A stretch of 12,707 nucleotides of DNA from Holosporaceae bacterium UBA3830. Its GTDB lineage: Bacteria > Pseudomonadota > Alphaproteobacteria > UBA3830. The notes beneath the pieces were generated by a model. That model did not search any database. It saw only the letters and a program-made list of their open reading frames with translations, and was not told where the DNA came from. The position numbers and the translations under genes were made by a program. The DNA lies in the NCBI GenBank assembly GCA_002393025.1, contig DGIE01000084.1, forward strand, positions 1 through 12,707. The letters run 5' to 3'. This document shows, piece by piece, positions 6,741 to 12,707 of the stretch (position 1 is its first letter; the number at the start of each line of letters is the position of its first letter).

Positions 6741-6992
6741 CTAATCTGCCACGTAAGGCAACAACGCCAAGTATCTGGCCCTTTTGATAGCCAAGGCCAA
6801 AGCACGCTGCTTTCTGGAAGATACCATGGAAATCCTACAAGGCATAATCTTTCCTCTCTCGGAGATAAACTTTTGCAATGTACGCGGATCTTTATAGTCA
6901 ATCTTCATCACACCACTCTCAAAAGGACACTTCTTCTTTCTGTAGTTGAGATTGTTCTTTTTCCAAACCCTATCCTTTTTCTCTTCTTTCAT
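6741..6992 (-). CDS. rpsR: 30S ribosomal protein S18
   Basis: An 83-residue basic protein. Typical S18 features are KKCPFESG (20-27), YKDPRTLQKFISERGKI (33-49) and a C-terminal RKQRALALAIKRARYLALLP block (60-79) with the conserved Arg-rich helix. S18 binds S6 and the central domain of 16S rRNA in the platform of the small subunit. The usual length in bacteria is 75-90. It begins 4 bp after the rpsF stop, with the AAAGGAG of the rpsF end as ribosome-binding site. An intrinsic terminator follows about 30 bp downstream. The usual next gene, rplI, is not here. Confidence 0.97.
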   Translation of the reverse strand: MKEEKKDRVWKKNNLNYRKKKCPFESGVMKIDYKDPRTLQKFISERGKIMPCRISMVSSRKQRALALAIKRARYLALLPYVAD

Positions 6993-6996
6993 GATA

Positions 6997-7428
6997 CTAC
7001 TCCTTTGCCTCTGACTTCTCTTCGCCGCTTTCTTCTTTAATCATATCAATTTTGTTATTCGCCGCTCGATATCCGACATCCTTTGTACCCATATCATCCC
7101 CATAGCTCTTTGCTTGAGAAATCAGATTCTCCTTATCTTCAAAAGCATCAACCTTTACGATCAAATGACGAATGATATCCTCGTTAATCTTCATATTACG
7201 ATTCAATTCTGCAACAATGGCACCTGTTGCTTTCATCTGGATAATGTAATAGTGCCCCTTGTGATTCTTCTTGACCGGATAAGCTAACTTTCTCAATCCG
7301 CAATATTCACTGCGAACAACTGTTCCACCATTTTGAGAAATATACAACCCAAGTCCTACTCCCAGTGCCTCGATCTGCTGCTGCGAAAGGTCTTGACGAC
7401 CTATAAAAATGTTTTCATATAATGTCAT
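6997..7428 (-). CDS. rpsF: 30S ribosomal protein S6
   Basis: A 143-residue protein starting MTLYENIFIGRQDLS, the normal S6 beginning. A longer reading from 7512 would add 28 residues with no S6 similarity and would start upstream of the promoter at 7481-7509, so I reject it. The conserved GLRKLAYPVKKNHKGHYYII region (residues about 44-63) and the KINEDIIRHLIVK block are present; the C-terminus is the usual charged tail (EEKSEAKE). S6 forms a heterodimer with S18, encoded directly downstream. The ribosome-binding site is modest (GGTAAG 3 nt before ATG). The short leader is GC-richer than its surroundings and could carry the S6:S18 autoregulatory motif known from other bacteria, though I cannot confirm its fold. 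Confidence 0.96.
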   Translation of the reverse strand: MTLYENIFIGRQDLSQQQIEALGVGLGLYISQNGGTVVRSEYCGLRKLAYPVKKNHKGHYYIIQMKATGAIVAELNRNMKINEDIIRHLIVKVDAFEDKENLISQAKSYGDDMGTKDVGYRAANNKIDMIKEESGEEKSEAKE

Positions 7429-7480
7429 ATTCTTACCAATAATAAACGGGAAAGCACCCCACTCTCCACTGCCGAGGTTA

Positions 7481-7509
7481 TTTATACATCTTAAAAAAAA
7501 TGATATCAA
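7481..7509 (-). promoter_or_regulatory. Promoter of rpsF-rpsR
   Basis: On the complement, TTGATA (7504-7509) and TATAAA (7481-7486) are separated by exactly 17 bp. Transcription would begin near 7474, leaving a leader of about 46 nt before the rpsF ATG at 7428. The fit to a sigma-70 promoter supports the shorter S6 start. Confidence 0.65.
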
Positions 7510-7619
7510 CACAAAAATACCAAAATTTGAAAAAACTTTTAAAAATCATATAGATAGAACCGAATTTTCGTTCATTTCAATTTTTAAATTTGTAAATTCA
7601 GAGTTAGACACATCAAAAC

Positions 7620-7648
7620 TTGTAAAAACTCGCTGTCTGTTGTACCAT
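7620..7648 (+). promoter_or_regulatory. Candidate promoter of infA
   Basis: TTGTAA (7620-7625) and TACCAT (7643-7648) are 17 bp apart, about 24 bp before the infA ATG. Both hexamers are imperfect. The region 7510-7619 between this and the rpsF promoter is AT-rich and shows no gene. Confidence 0.35.
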
Positions 7649-7671
7649 TCCGTTGAATTTATGGAGATTTT

Positions 7672-7890
7672 ATGGCTAAAGAGGATTTGATTGAGTTTAC
7701 AGGAGAGGTCATTGAGGTGTTGCCCAATGTTATGTTTAGGGTCAGATTGGAGAATGGACATGTCATTTTGGCCCATACTTCTGGAAGGATGAAAAAAAAC
7801 AGAATCCGTGTCCTGGTGGGAGATAAAGTAAACGTCGAGATGACGACTTATGATTTTACCAAAGGTCGTATAACTTTCAGATCAAAATAA
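7672..7890 (+). CDS. infA: Translation initiation factor IF-1
   Basis: A 72-residue protein spanning the complete IF-1 S1/OB fold: MAKEDLIEFTGEVIEVLPN, then F-R-V-R-L-E-N-G-H, HTSGRMKKNRIRVLVGDKV (35-53) and a final Y-D-F-T-K-G-R-I. Length and motifs are those of bacterial IF-1, which occupies the ribosomal A site with IF-2 and IF-3 during initiation. GGAG at 7663-7666 is spaced 5 nt from the ATG. It diverges from rpsF. In many alphaproteobacteria maf or a related gene follows infA; here a ferritin-like gene follows after 55 bp in the same direction. Confidence 0.98.
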   Translation: MAKEDLIEFTGEVIEVLPNVMFRVRLENGHVILAHTSGRMKKNRIRVLVGDKVNVEMTTYDFTKGRITFRSK

Positions 7891-7945
7891 ATAATATCTT
7901 AACTTTTTATTGGCATAATCAACATAACTATATAGGGGACATGAT

Positions 7946-8443
7946 ATGTCAGTAGCGTTGGGAAAAAGATCTTTTGAAGCTGTTAGCAGGTATATGTTAA
8001 GAGAATTTACGGTGTTTTATAACCTCTTGGCTATGTCTTGTACACTCAAGAATATGGGGTTGGCTAATTGTTCAAACCTATGCCTTGAAAAATCCGAAAG
8101 TAATCGTTCAAGGGCTATGAAAGTCTTTCATCATTTGGAAAACAGAGGTATCAGATTTAAGTTGGCACCTATTCCTGCTTCTCGGCAAGATTGGAGAGCT
8201 CCTCTGCACATTTTTGAGGAGATATATCGCCAAGAACAAGAGCTATCCGGATTGGTATCTGTTGTATACGAATCTACCCTTGCTGATAAAGACTTTGTGA
8301 TGCAACAATTTATTATGAACCTTTTTGAAGATCACCTAAAGTCTGAGTTGGAAGCACTAAACCTGCTTAACAGACTCAGAAAAATGCAGTCATCGGACAT
8401 CGGAGTATTCGAATTTGATGCTGAATTAAAATCAATCTTATAA
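7946..8443 (+). CDS. Ferritin-like protein with degenerate ferroxidase site
   Basis: A 165-residue protein of the length of bacterial non-haem ferritin (FtnA). Helical layout and spacing match: REFTVFYNLLAMSC in helix A, MKVFHHLENRG ending helix B, YRQEQELSGLV in helix C, DFVMQQFIMNLFEDH into helix D, and a closing GVFEFDAELKSIL like the last helix. By my hand alignment with E. coli FtnA, Glu20 and Glu97 match ferroxidase ligands E17 and E94. The E50 and H53 positions are Asn53 and Arg56, and Q127 and E130 are His130 and Ser133. The iron-oxidising centre therefore seems broken, and storage or oxidation as in FtnA is doubtful; it may co-assemble with another ferritin, bind something else, or be decaying. 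The start at 7946 is supported by AGGGGA at 7934-7939; the ATG at 7941 meets a stop. It lies 55 bp after infA and may be co-transcribed with it. Confidence 0.75.
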   Translation: MSVALGKRSFEAVSRYMLREFTVFYNLLAMSCTLKNMGLANCSNLCLEKSESNRSRAMKVFHHLENRGIRFKLAPIPASRQDWRAPLHIFEEIYRQEQELSGLVSVVYESTLADKDFVMQQFIMNLFEDHLKSELEALNLLNRLRKMQSSDIGVFEFDAELKSIL

Positions 8444-8478
8444 AAAAGCAAGAGAAATACCGGCTGAATGTATTCCTC
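8442..8478 (-). terminator. Candidate intrinsic terminator of kdsB
   Basis: On the complement, GAGGAATAC (8478-8470) pairs with GTATTTCTC (8460-8452) at eight of nine positions across a 9-nt loop. TTGC and then six T follow. The stem includes part of the kdsB stop codon. It sits between the convergent ferritin-like gene and kdsB. Confidence 0.5.
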
Positions 8479-9220
8479 AAGCTACCTCTTTTCTTTCGGC
8501 GTAAGCTCTAGCCTTCTTCAGATCTTCATAAGTATCGATGCTGATCGGTGATTCCTTGTCAACAATCGTAATTCCAATGGTCATACCGTTTTCTAGAGCA
8601 CGCAGCTGTTCAAGCTTTTCAGTTTTCTCAAGAAAACTTTGCGGAAGACTGACAAATTTCCTTAACGAATCTGCTCGAAAACAATAAATTCCTACATGAT
8701 TGTAATACGGACCACCATACGGAACCGCTGACCTACTAAAATAAAGGGCCTTTCCTTTCTTAAACTCAGAATCTGAAAAGGAAATAAGAGGTTTTACCGT
8801 ACTAGCACATTTATAGGACTCATCCCTGATCGGAGTAGCAAGGGTTGATATGTCATAATCTGATTCCCTCACAATCTCCGCTGCCTTCTGAATAAACTCA
8901 GCATCCACGAAAGGAAGATCTCCCTGCACATTGATTATGCAATCATACTCCTTCCTTTTATCGAATTTCTGCCACGCTTCAAAAACCCGATCTGAACCAG
9001 ATGGAAGATTTGGATCTGTTAATACCGCTGTCCCACCAACACTTTCAACCGCCCTCTTTACCTCCAAATCATCACAAGCGACAATAACATCCCCTACTTT
9101 TGATGCCACTGCACACTCATACGCCCGAACAATCAAAGGCTTACCATTTATATCCGCTAAAACTTTTCCAGGCAAACGAGTCGACGAAATACGAGCGGGC
9201 ATAACGATCAAGGTATCCAT
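8477..9220 (-). CDS. kdsB: 3-deoxy-manno-octulosonate cytidylyltransferase (CMP-Kdo synthetase)
   Basis: A 247-residue cytosolic enzyme; E. coli KdsB has 248. It activates Kdo with CTP to CMP-Kdo for the inner core of LPS. Visible motifs: the nucleotide-binding PARISSTRLPGKVL (8-21), SGSDRVFEA (74-82), NVQGDLPFVD (97-106, with the Asp that binds metal), YFSRSAVPYGG (160-170), HVGIYCFR (175-182) and LEKTEKLEQLRALE (197-210). I chose the ATG at 9220, which has GGAGG about 5 nt upstream and starts at the usual MDTLIVMPAR. A reading from 9262 would begin inside the tRNA gene. The gene follows tRNA-Leu by 41 bp with no terminator between, so the tRNA promoter may drive it. A candidate terminator overlaps its end. 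Confidence 0.97.
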   Translation of the reverse strand: MDTLIVMPARISSTRLPGKVLADINGKPLIVRAYECAVASKVGDVIVACDDLEVKRAVESVGGTAVLTDPNLPSGSDRVFEAWQKFDKRKEYDCIINVQGDLPFVDAEFIQKAAEIVRESDYDISTLATPIRDESYKCASTVKPLISFSDSEFKKGKALYFSRSAVPYGGPYYNHVGIYCFRADSLRKFVSLPQSFLEKTEKLEQLRALENGMTIGITIVDKESPISIDTYEDLKKARAYAERKEVA

Positions 9221-9261
9221 TACACCTCCATAATCTTTCACTAAGAACACAAACTTGCACA

Positions 9262-9348
9262 TGGTGCGGTCGAGAAGACTTGAACTTCCACGAAATAATT
9301 TTCATAGCGACCTCAACGCTACGCGTCTACCAGTTCCGCCACGACCGC
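9262..9348 (-). tRNA. tRNA-Leu (anticodon GAG)
   Basis: An 87-nt class II tRNA with encoded CCA. The acceptor stem is GCGGTCG with CGACCGC, followed by A and CCA. The D arm contains AACTGGTAGA. The anticodon stem is TAGCG/CGCTA around loop TTGAGGT, giving GAG, which reads CUU/CUC. The long variable arm GAAA-ATTA-TTTC marks a Leu-type class II tRNA, and the T arm has loop TTCAAGT. All stems pair by hand. It has its own promoter (9361-9389) and leads into kdsB 41 bp downstream. Confidence 0.96.
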
Positions 9349-9360
9349 ACAGCCGACACC

Positions 9361-9389
9361 TTTATAGCCCAATACAGCTCCTTTTTCAA
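9361..9389 (-). promoter_or_regulatory. Promoter of tRNA-Leu (and probably kdsB)
   Basis: On the complement, TTGAAA (9384-9389) and TATAAA (9361-9366) are separated by exactly 17 bp. The tRNA 5' end is 12 bp past the -10 box. The start region contains GTCGG, GC-rich like a stringent-type discriminator, as seen in stable RNA promoters. Confidence 0.7.
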
Positions 9390-9429
9390 GAATAATCAGA
9401 CTAAAAATCAAACTCGTTTTTTTCGTGTA

Positions 9430-9840
9430 TTAGATTTTATCATCCGCAATGGAATCATCGATATCCTCTAAATCGACAGACCCCTCCTCCATCTCGCTCT
9501 CGCTAACTACTTGCACACCTTCTTTTTCGATGGCTTTCACGGATAAACCTTCATATGGGTTATACGTATCTTCATCCGCTATATCGTCCAAATCCTCTTC
9601 CTCTTCATCTGAAGGCAAAAATGAACGAAAATTGTTAATTGCTGCTTCTTTTAATTCATCAACAGAAACTGTACGAGCGGCAATCTCCCTCAAAGCAATC
9701 ACCGGTTTTTTCTCATCGTTTTCTTCCACGGTAACCGCATCCCCAGCCAATATTTGGCGTGTTCTCTGCGCCGCAAGTACTACTAGATCAAAACGATTTT
9801 TTACGACCTTTTCACAATCCTCAACAGTTATACGAGCCAT
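9430..9840 (-). CDS. rpoZ: RNA polymerase omega subunit, with acidic C-terminal tail
   Basis: A 136-residue protein. The first ~68 residues are the omega domain: MARITVEDCEKVVKNRFDLV, then VLAAQRTRQI and the conserved KKPVIALREIA (44-54). Omega latches the beta' subunit and helps assemble RNA polymerase, and is needed for the ppGpp site 1. The remaining half is a very acidic tail (a run of Asp/Glu around 77-90 and again near 115-133). Alphaproteobacterial omegas are often extended to about this length, so the tail is probably genuine rather than a misread. GGAGGAAG lies 3-5 nt before the ATG. It has its own promoter (9871-9899) although it follows tadC in the same direction after 64 bp. Linkage to spoT, common elsewhere, is absent. 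Confidence 0.95.
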   Translation of the reverse strand: MARITVEDCEKVVKNRFDLVVLAAQRTRQILAGDAVTVEENDEKKPVIALREIAARTVSVDELKEAAINNFRSFLPSDEEEEDLDDIADEDTYNPYEGLSVKAIEKEGVQVVSESEMEEGSVDLEDIDDSIADDKI

Positions 9841-9870
9841 AAACTTCCTCCAGCCTCTAACAAGTGCTTA

Positions 9871-9899
9871 ATATTAGTCTATATACCCCGAAATTTCAA
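9871..9899 (-). promoter_or_regulatory. Promoter of rpoZ
   Basis: On the complement, TTGAAA (9894-9899) and TAATAT (9871-9876) are 17 bp apart, ending about 30 bp before the rpoZ ATG. It lies fully in the 64-bp gap after tadC, so rpoZ is likely expressed apart from the pilus genes. Confidence 0.65.
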
Positions 9900-9904
9900 T
9901 CTTT

Positions 9905-10876
9905 TTATTTTGAAGCAAAAGAATCTAACATTCCGATAATAACCGGTCCTAACATTACTATGAACAAACAAGGCATGATGAAAAACATCAAAGGTAAGGT
10001 CAATAATGTCGGCGCCTGAGCTGCTTTCCCTTCAGCCTCTAACATTCTCTTTTCTCTAGATTCAACAGCCAGCTCCTTTAATGATGTAGATAGCGACGAA
10101 CCATATTCCAACGCCTGGCTTAATGTTTTAGAGATAGTCTTAATTTCAAGACAATCTGTTCTATTTTCCAAATTTGTAAAAACTTGTCTGTGATCAGGTA
10201 TCATTTCTAACTCAATTGACGTCAAACTAAGCTCGTCCGCTAAAACAGGATTGGAGGTCCTCATCTCTCTAGCAATCCTTCTTATGGATTTTGTCAAATC
10301 CAATCCAGATTCTGCGCAAATAACCAACAAATCAACCAAATCAGGAACTCCCTTGTCAATTGCTTCTTTCCTTTGATTTGCTAGCATTTCATAGTTTAAA
10401 TCAGTCAATTTATGTCCACCTAATACTCCTCCCAATATTCCTATTAAACACGTCAGATAAAAAGGAACACCAAAATCATTTGTACCCAACAGAAGCAATA
10501 TTATGAAAAAGATTGAAAGACCCGAAGTGAATTTGGCCGTCATAAATTCTTCCATTGCACTGTCATGTCTCACACCTGCCTTCAAAAGCAATACCTTCAT
10601 GTTTTCGATTAATTCAGGATATTTTTCCCCTATAAAATTAAACAACTTATTATCCCCGAACATCGGACCTTTTTTACTCAAACCGATGTTTTCATCTTCT
10701 TCATCTACAAAAGAACCTTCAACTTCTGAAGCCTGTGTTCCCACTTTTTTGATTCTGGTTGCAATCTTTACACTGCTTGCTATTCTGTAAGCCCACATGT
10801 CAGCATAAGGCTTGACCCACAGATAGACTGCGAAAGTAACAAACAAAGTAATTATATCCAAAAATGGTTCTCTCAT
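9905..10876 (-). CDS. tadC: Tad/Flp pilus inner-membrane platform protein TadC
   Basis: A 323-residue membrane protein of the T2SS-F superfamily. Hydrophobic segments lie near 5-20, 115-132, 137-155 and 289-315. The soluble F domain between (about 160-285) has GVPDLVDLLVICAESGLDL (176-194), close to the usual P-D-x-x-D-L-L-x-x-x-x-E-A-G-L pattern, and EYGSSLSTSLKELAVESREKR (257-277) followed by AEGKAAQAPTLLTLPLMFF, a well-conserved TadC end. With TadB it forms the platform on which the CpaF/TadA motor assembles Flp pili. It begins 1 bp after the tadB stop, with AAAGG of the tadB end as ribosome-binding site. It is the last pilus gene here; the usual downstream tadD-type TPR gene is not adjacent. 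Confidence 0.93.
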   Translation of the reverse strand: MREPFLDIITLFVTFAVYLWVKPYADMWAYRIASSVKIATRIKKVGTQASEVEGSFVDEEDENIGLSKKGPMFGDNKLFNFIGEKYPELIENMKVLLLKAGVRHDSAMEEFMTAKFTSGLSIFFIILLLLGTNDFGVPFYLTCLIGILGGVLGGHKLTDLNYEMLANQRKEAIDKGVPDLVDLLVICAESGLDLTKSIRRIAREMRTSNPVLADELSLTSIELEMIPDHRQVFTNLENRTDCLEIKTISKTLSQALEYGSSLSTSLKELAVESREKRMLEAEGKAAQAPTLLTLPLMFFIMPCLFIVMLGPVIIGMLDSFASK

Positions 10877-10877
10877 A

Positions 10878-11894
10878 TCACACCTTTATTTTTGTTGCTT
10901 TTAACATGAAGAAAGTCCCCAAGGAAAACAAAACTATCAGTACTTTAAGAAGAGTCTGACCAGATCCCGGTTCTGTGAAAATTTTTAAATGAGCTGGATT
11001 TAAAAGAGCCATAATCCCTGCAAATAAAAACGGCAATGCACTAAGAACTATAGCTGACATTCTGGCCTCAGCAGACATCGCTTTCAGTTTTAATCCAAGT
11101 TCAAGTCTTTTTCTTACTATACTGCTAAGATTAGCCAAAATCTCTCCTAACATACCCCCGTTTTCCATCTGAAGAACCAAAGCAACTACCAAAAATCTAA
11201 ACTCCTCTAAATCAATCTTGTCAGCAGCTTCCTGTAAAACTTTTTCTGGTTCAACACCCAAATCAAGCTTTTGGCTAATTATCCGATACTCACTCGCAAC
11301 AGGATCCTTGGATTCCACACTAACCAGTTTCATGATTCGCCCGATATTCAATCCGGCTTTCACTCCTCGGATCATCATATCAATCGCATCTGGAAATAAT
11401 TTTAGAAATTCCATTTTTTTCTTATCGGCTCTGGACTTTAAATAATTATATACCAAGTAAGCGCCAACGCACATGCCCACAGGAACACCTGTCAATGCAT
11501 TTAAAAATTGGAAATACAAAATGATCGCCGACATTGCAATTCCCCCCAAAAAGCAATAAATCACAAAATGCCCAACGGTCATATCCGTAATACCCGCCTT
11601 CTTCATTATGCGCCTTATTTTGTTCACAACATTTTGGGTTTGGTCATTGACCTCTGTAACTCCTTGAAAATCGTTTCTCGCAAAAGTGGAAATCTTATCT
11701 ACGCCAGCTGTTTCCAGTAACATATCCTGTTGTTTAGATAACATTCTTAAGCGTCTTTTTATTTTGTCTTCAGAGGATTCCTCCTCTCCTTCTTCTTTCT
11801 TTACAGCAGGTTTGGACATCAACATGTAAACAGTGTATGTACAAATAAAGGCACAAAAAAAGAAAAATAAAGAATCAATAAGAGAGATTATCAT
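10878..11894 (-). CDS. tadB: Tad/Flp pilus inner-membrane platform protein TadB
   Basis: A 338-residue membrane protein of the T2SS-F superfamily. A first hydrophobic segment at 5-26 is followed by a charged cytoplasmic stretch (Lys/Glu-rich, about 29-60). More segments lie near 108-129, 134-151, 280-298 and 314-331. The F domain includes FPDAIDMMIRGVKAGLNI (167-184), the typical LPDALDLMVRAVRAG-like TadB motif, and ENGGMLGEILANLSSIVRKR (244-263). It partners TadC in the Tad pilus base. Its ATG lies inside the cpaF 3' end (20-bp overlap) with GGAGGTGA just upstream in cpaF, so its translation is probably coupled to that of the ATPase, a sign of stoichiometric assembly. Confidence 0.93.
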   Translation of the reverse strand: MIISLIDSLFFFFCAFICTYTVYMLMSKPAVKKEEGEEESSEDKIKRRLRMLSKQQDMLLETAGVDKISTFARNDFQGVTEVNDQTQNVVNKIRRIMKKAGITDMTVGHFVIYCFLGGIAMSAIILYFQFLNALTGVPVGMCVGAYLVYNYLKSRADKKKMEFLKLFPDAIDMMIRGVKAGLNIGRIMKLVSVESKDPVASEYRIISQKLDLGVEPEKVLQEAADKIDLEEFRFLVVALVLQMENGGMLGEILANLSSIVRKRLELGLKLKAMSAEARMSAIVLSALPFLFAGIMALLNPAHLKIFTEPGSGQTLLKVLIVLFSLGTFFMLKATKIKV

Positions 11895-12707
11895 CTACTT
11901 CACCTCCATTTTTCTCAATCGCCGTCCTCATTACATTCAACAATTCTTTATCAAGACCATATGTTATAGCCTTGTCCAGAAAAGCAGGTTGTTCCACCTT
12001 CGCTTCGAATCTACCGATAACTTTATGATCCTCAGACTCTCCTATTGGAACAAACTTAAACAGATGTTGATACTGAATATCTCCTCTTTCATTAATACCT
12101 GTCACTTCAACAATCTCAGTGATTTTTCTTGAACCATCGTGCAGTCGCTCTGTCTGGACAATCATGTTAATCGCACCTGCTATCTGCGCTCTCACTATCT
12201 CGCTAGGCAAATCAAATCCAGACATCGCGACCATATTTTCTAAACGAATAAAAGCTTCTCGGGCCCTGTTTGCGTGAATTGTTGACATGGATCCATCGTG
12301 ACCGGTGTTCATGGCTTGTAACATGTCTATACACTCTTCACCACGGACCTCTCCGATAACAATTCGATCAGGTCTCATACGAAGTGCATTCTTAACTAAA
12401 TCTCGAATAGTTATTTCACCCTTTCCTTCGATGTTGGGAGGTCGGCTTTCCAAACGAACTACGTGTGGCTGTTGCAATTTCAGCTCCGCCGCATCCTCAC
12501 AGGTAACAATACGCTCGCGAGGATCTATAAGTTGCGATAATGCGTTTAGCATTGTAGTTTTCCCGGAACCCGTACCTCCTGAAACAATAATGTTTAACCC
12601 GCAAGTCGCCGCTATCTGCAAAAGTCGTACCATTTCCTCAGTTAAGCTTCCATGAGATGCTAAATTGTGCAAATCCATCGCTTTTTTGGAGAACTTACGA
12701 ATTGAAA
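11875..12707 (-). CDS. cpaF: Tad pilus motor ATPase CpaF/TadA, 5' end beyond right edge
   Basis: The 3' part (about 277 residues) of a type II/IV secretion ATPase. The frame is open through the right edge: residues before the in-frame Met at 12678 read SIRKFSKKA, as in CpaF proteins (IRKF at the end of the N-terminal domain), so that Met is internal. Counting from it: Walker A GGTGSGKT (34-41), Asp box with E61-D62, Walker B region RIVIGEVRG (105-113), and the His box GHDGSMSTIHANRA (126-139). The tail (about 180-267) carries the usual CpaF beta strands. It powers assembly of Flp pilins through TadB/TadC, encoded directly downstream. Earlier Tad genes (cpaE, cpaC, flp) would be expected to the right, outside the window. 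Confidence 0.95.
   Translation of the reverse strand, partial: SIRKFSKKAMDLHNLASHGSLTEEMVRLLQIAATCGLNIIVSGGTGSGKTTMLNALSQLIDPRERIVTCEDAAELKLQQPHVVRLESRPPNIEGKGEITIRDLVKNALRMRPDRIVIGEVRGEECIDMLQAMNTGHDGSMSTIHANRAREAFIRLENMVAMSGFDLPSEIVRAQIAGAINMIVQTERLHDGSRKITEIVEVTGINERGDIQYQHLFKFVPIGESEDHKVIGRFEAKVEQPAFLDKAITYGLDKELLNVMRTAIEKNGGEVDDNLSY

Noticed and set aside
7429..7512. Upstream extension of rpsF to 7512
   Set aside because: The extra residues are unlike S6 and the start would precede the predicted transcription start.
7409..7690. 93-codon plus-strand frame ahead of infA
   Set aside because: It covers the rpsF start and the divergent promoter region, has no family motif, and ends inside infA in another frame.
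9221..9262. Upstream extension of kdsB to an ATG at 9262
   Set aside because: The start would lie in the tRNA CCA end, the added residues do not fit KdsB, and the ATG at 9220 has a good Shine-Dalgarno.
9262..9348. tRNA-Leu as an integration site
   Set aside because: No integrase gene, no repeat of the tRNA 3' end in the window, and housekeeping genes lie on both sides.
9449..9871. 140-codon plus-strand frame over rpoZ
   Set aside because: Ser/Thr-rich mirror of the acidic rpoZ tail with no own start signals; rpoZ is unmistakable.
12305..12655. 116-codon plus-strand frame over cpaF
   Set aside because: Antisense to the Walker A and Walker B region of cpaF; a shadow only.

Overview
This AT-rich window looks like the genome of an alphaproteobacterium, probably a reduced or host-associated lineage of the Holosporales/Rickettsiales type. 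This is inferred from the sequence of the housekeeping genes (IF-1, S6/S18, a long acidic omega subunit, KdsB) and from base composition; no marker gene here fixes the taxon. LPS synthesis (kdsB) shows a Gram-negative envelope.

Left arm (1-1943, minus strand): two tightly linked genes. One is a membrane-anchored FkbM-like methyltransferase homologue with a degenerate C-terminal motif. The other is an exported-looking protein with an acidic tail, still open at the left edge. They diverge from the next block across a 117-bp AT-rich gap.

Injection-system block (2061-6639, plus strand): a VgrG spike protein, a MORN/YwqK-repeat protein, a small Cys-rich PAAR-like (DUF4280-type) tip protein and a HIT-domain protein are packed head to tail with overlaps or gaps of 0-13 bp. 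After 131 bp comes a membrane-anchored M15-type peptidoglycan peptidase. This reads as a spike/tip/cargo island of a contractile (type VI-like) secretion system. No sheath, tube, baseplate or ATPase genes are in view. The roles of MORN as adaptor or immunity protein, and of HIT and M15 as cargo, are inferences from position.

Housekeeping block (6741-9840): rpsF-rpsR (minus, closed by an intrinsic terminator and lacking rplI next door), then divergent infA (plus) followed by a ferritin-like gene that appears to have lost most ferroxidase ligands. On the minus strand, kdsB lies 41 bp downstream of a tRNA-Leu(GAG) gene that has its own good promoter, and rpoZ lies upstream of that with another good promoter.

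Right arm (9905-12707, minus strand): tadC, tadB and the 3' part of cpaF, the motor ATPase and inner-membrane platform of a Tad/Flp pilus. The genes overlap or nearly touch, and the operon enters from beyond the right edge. Surface attachment (Tad pilus) and delivery (VgrG island) would together suit a bacterium that contacts host or rival cells, but that link is inference.
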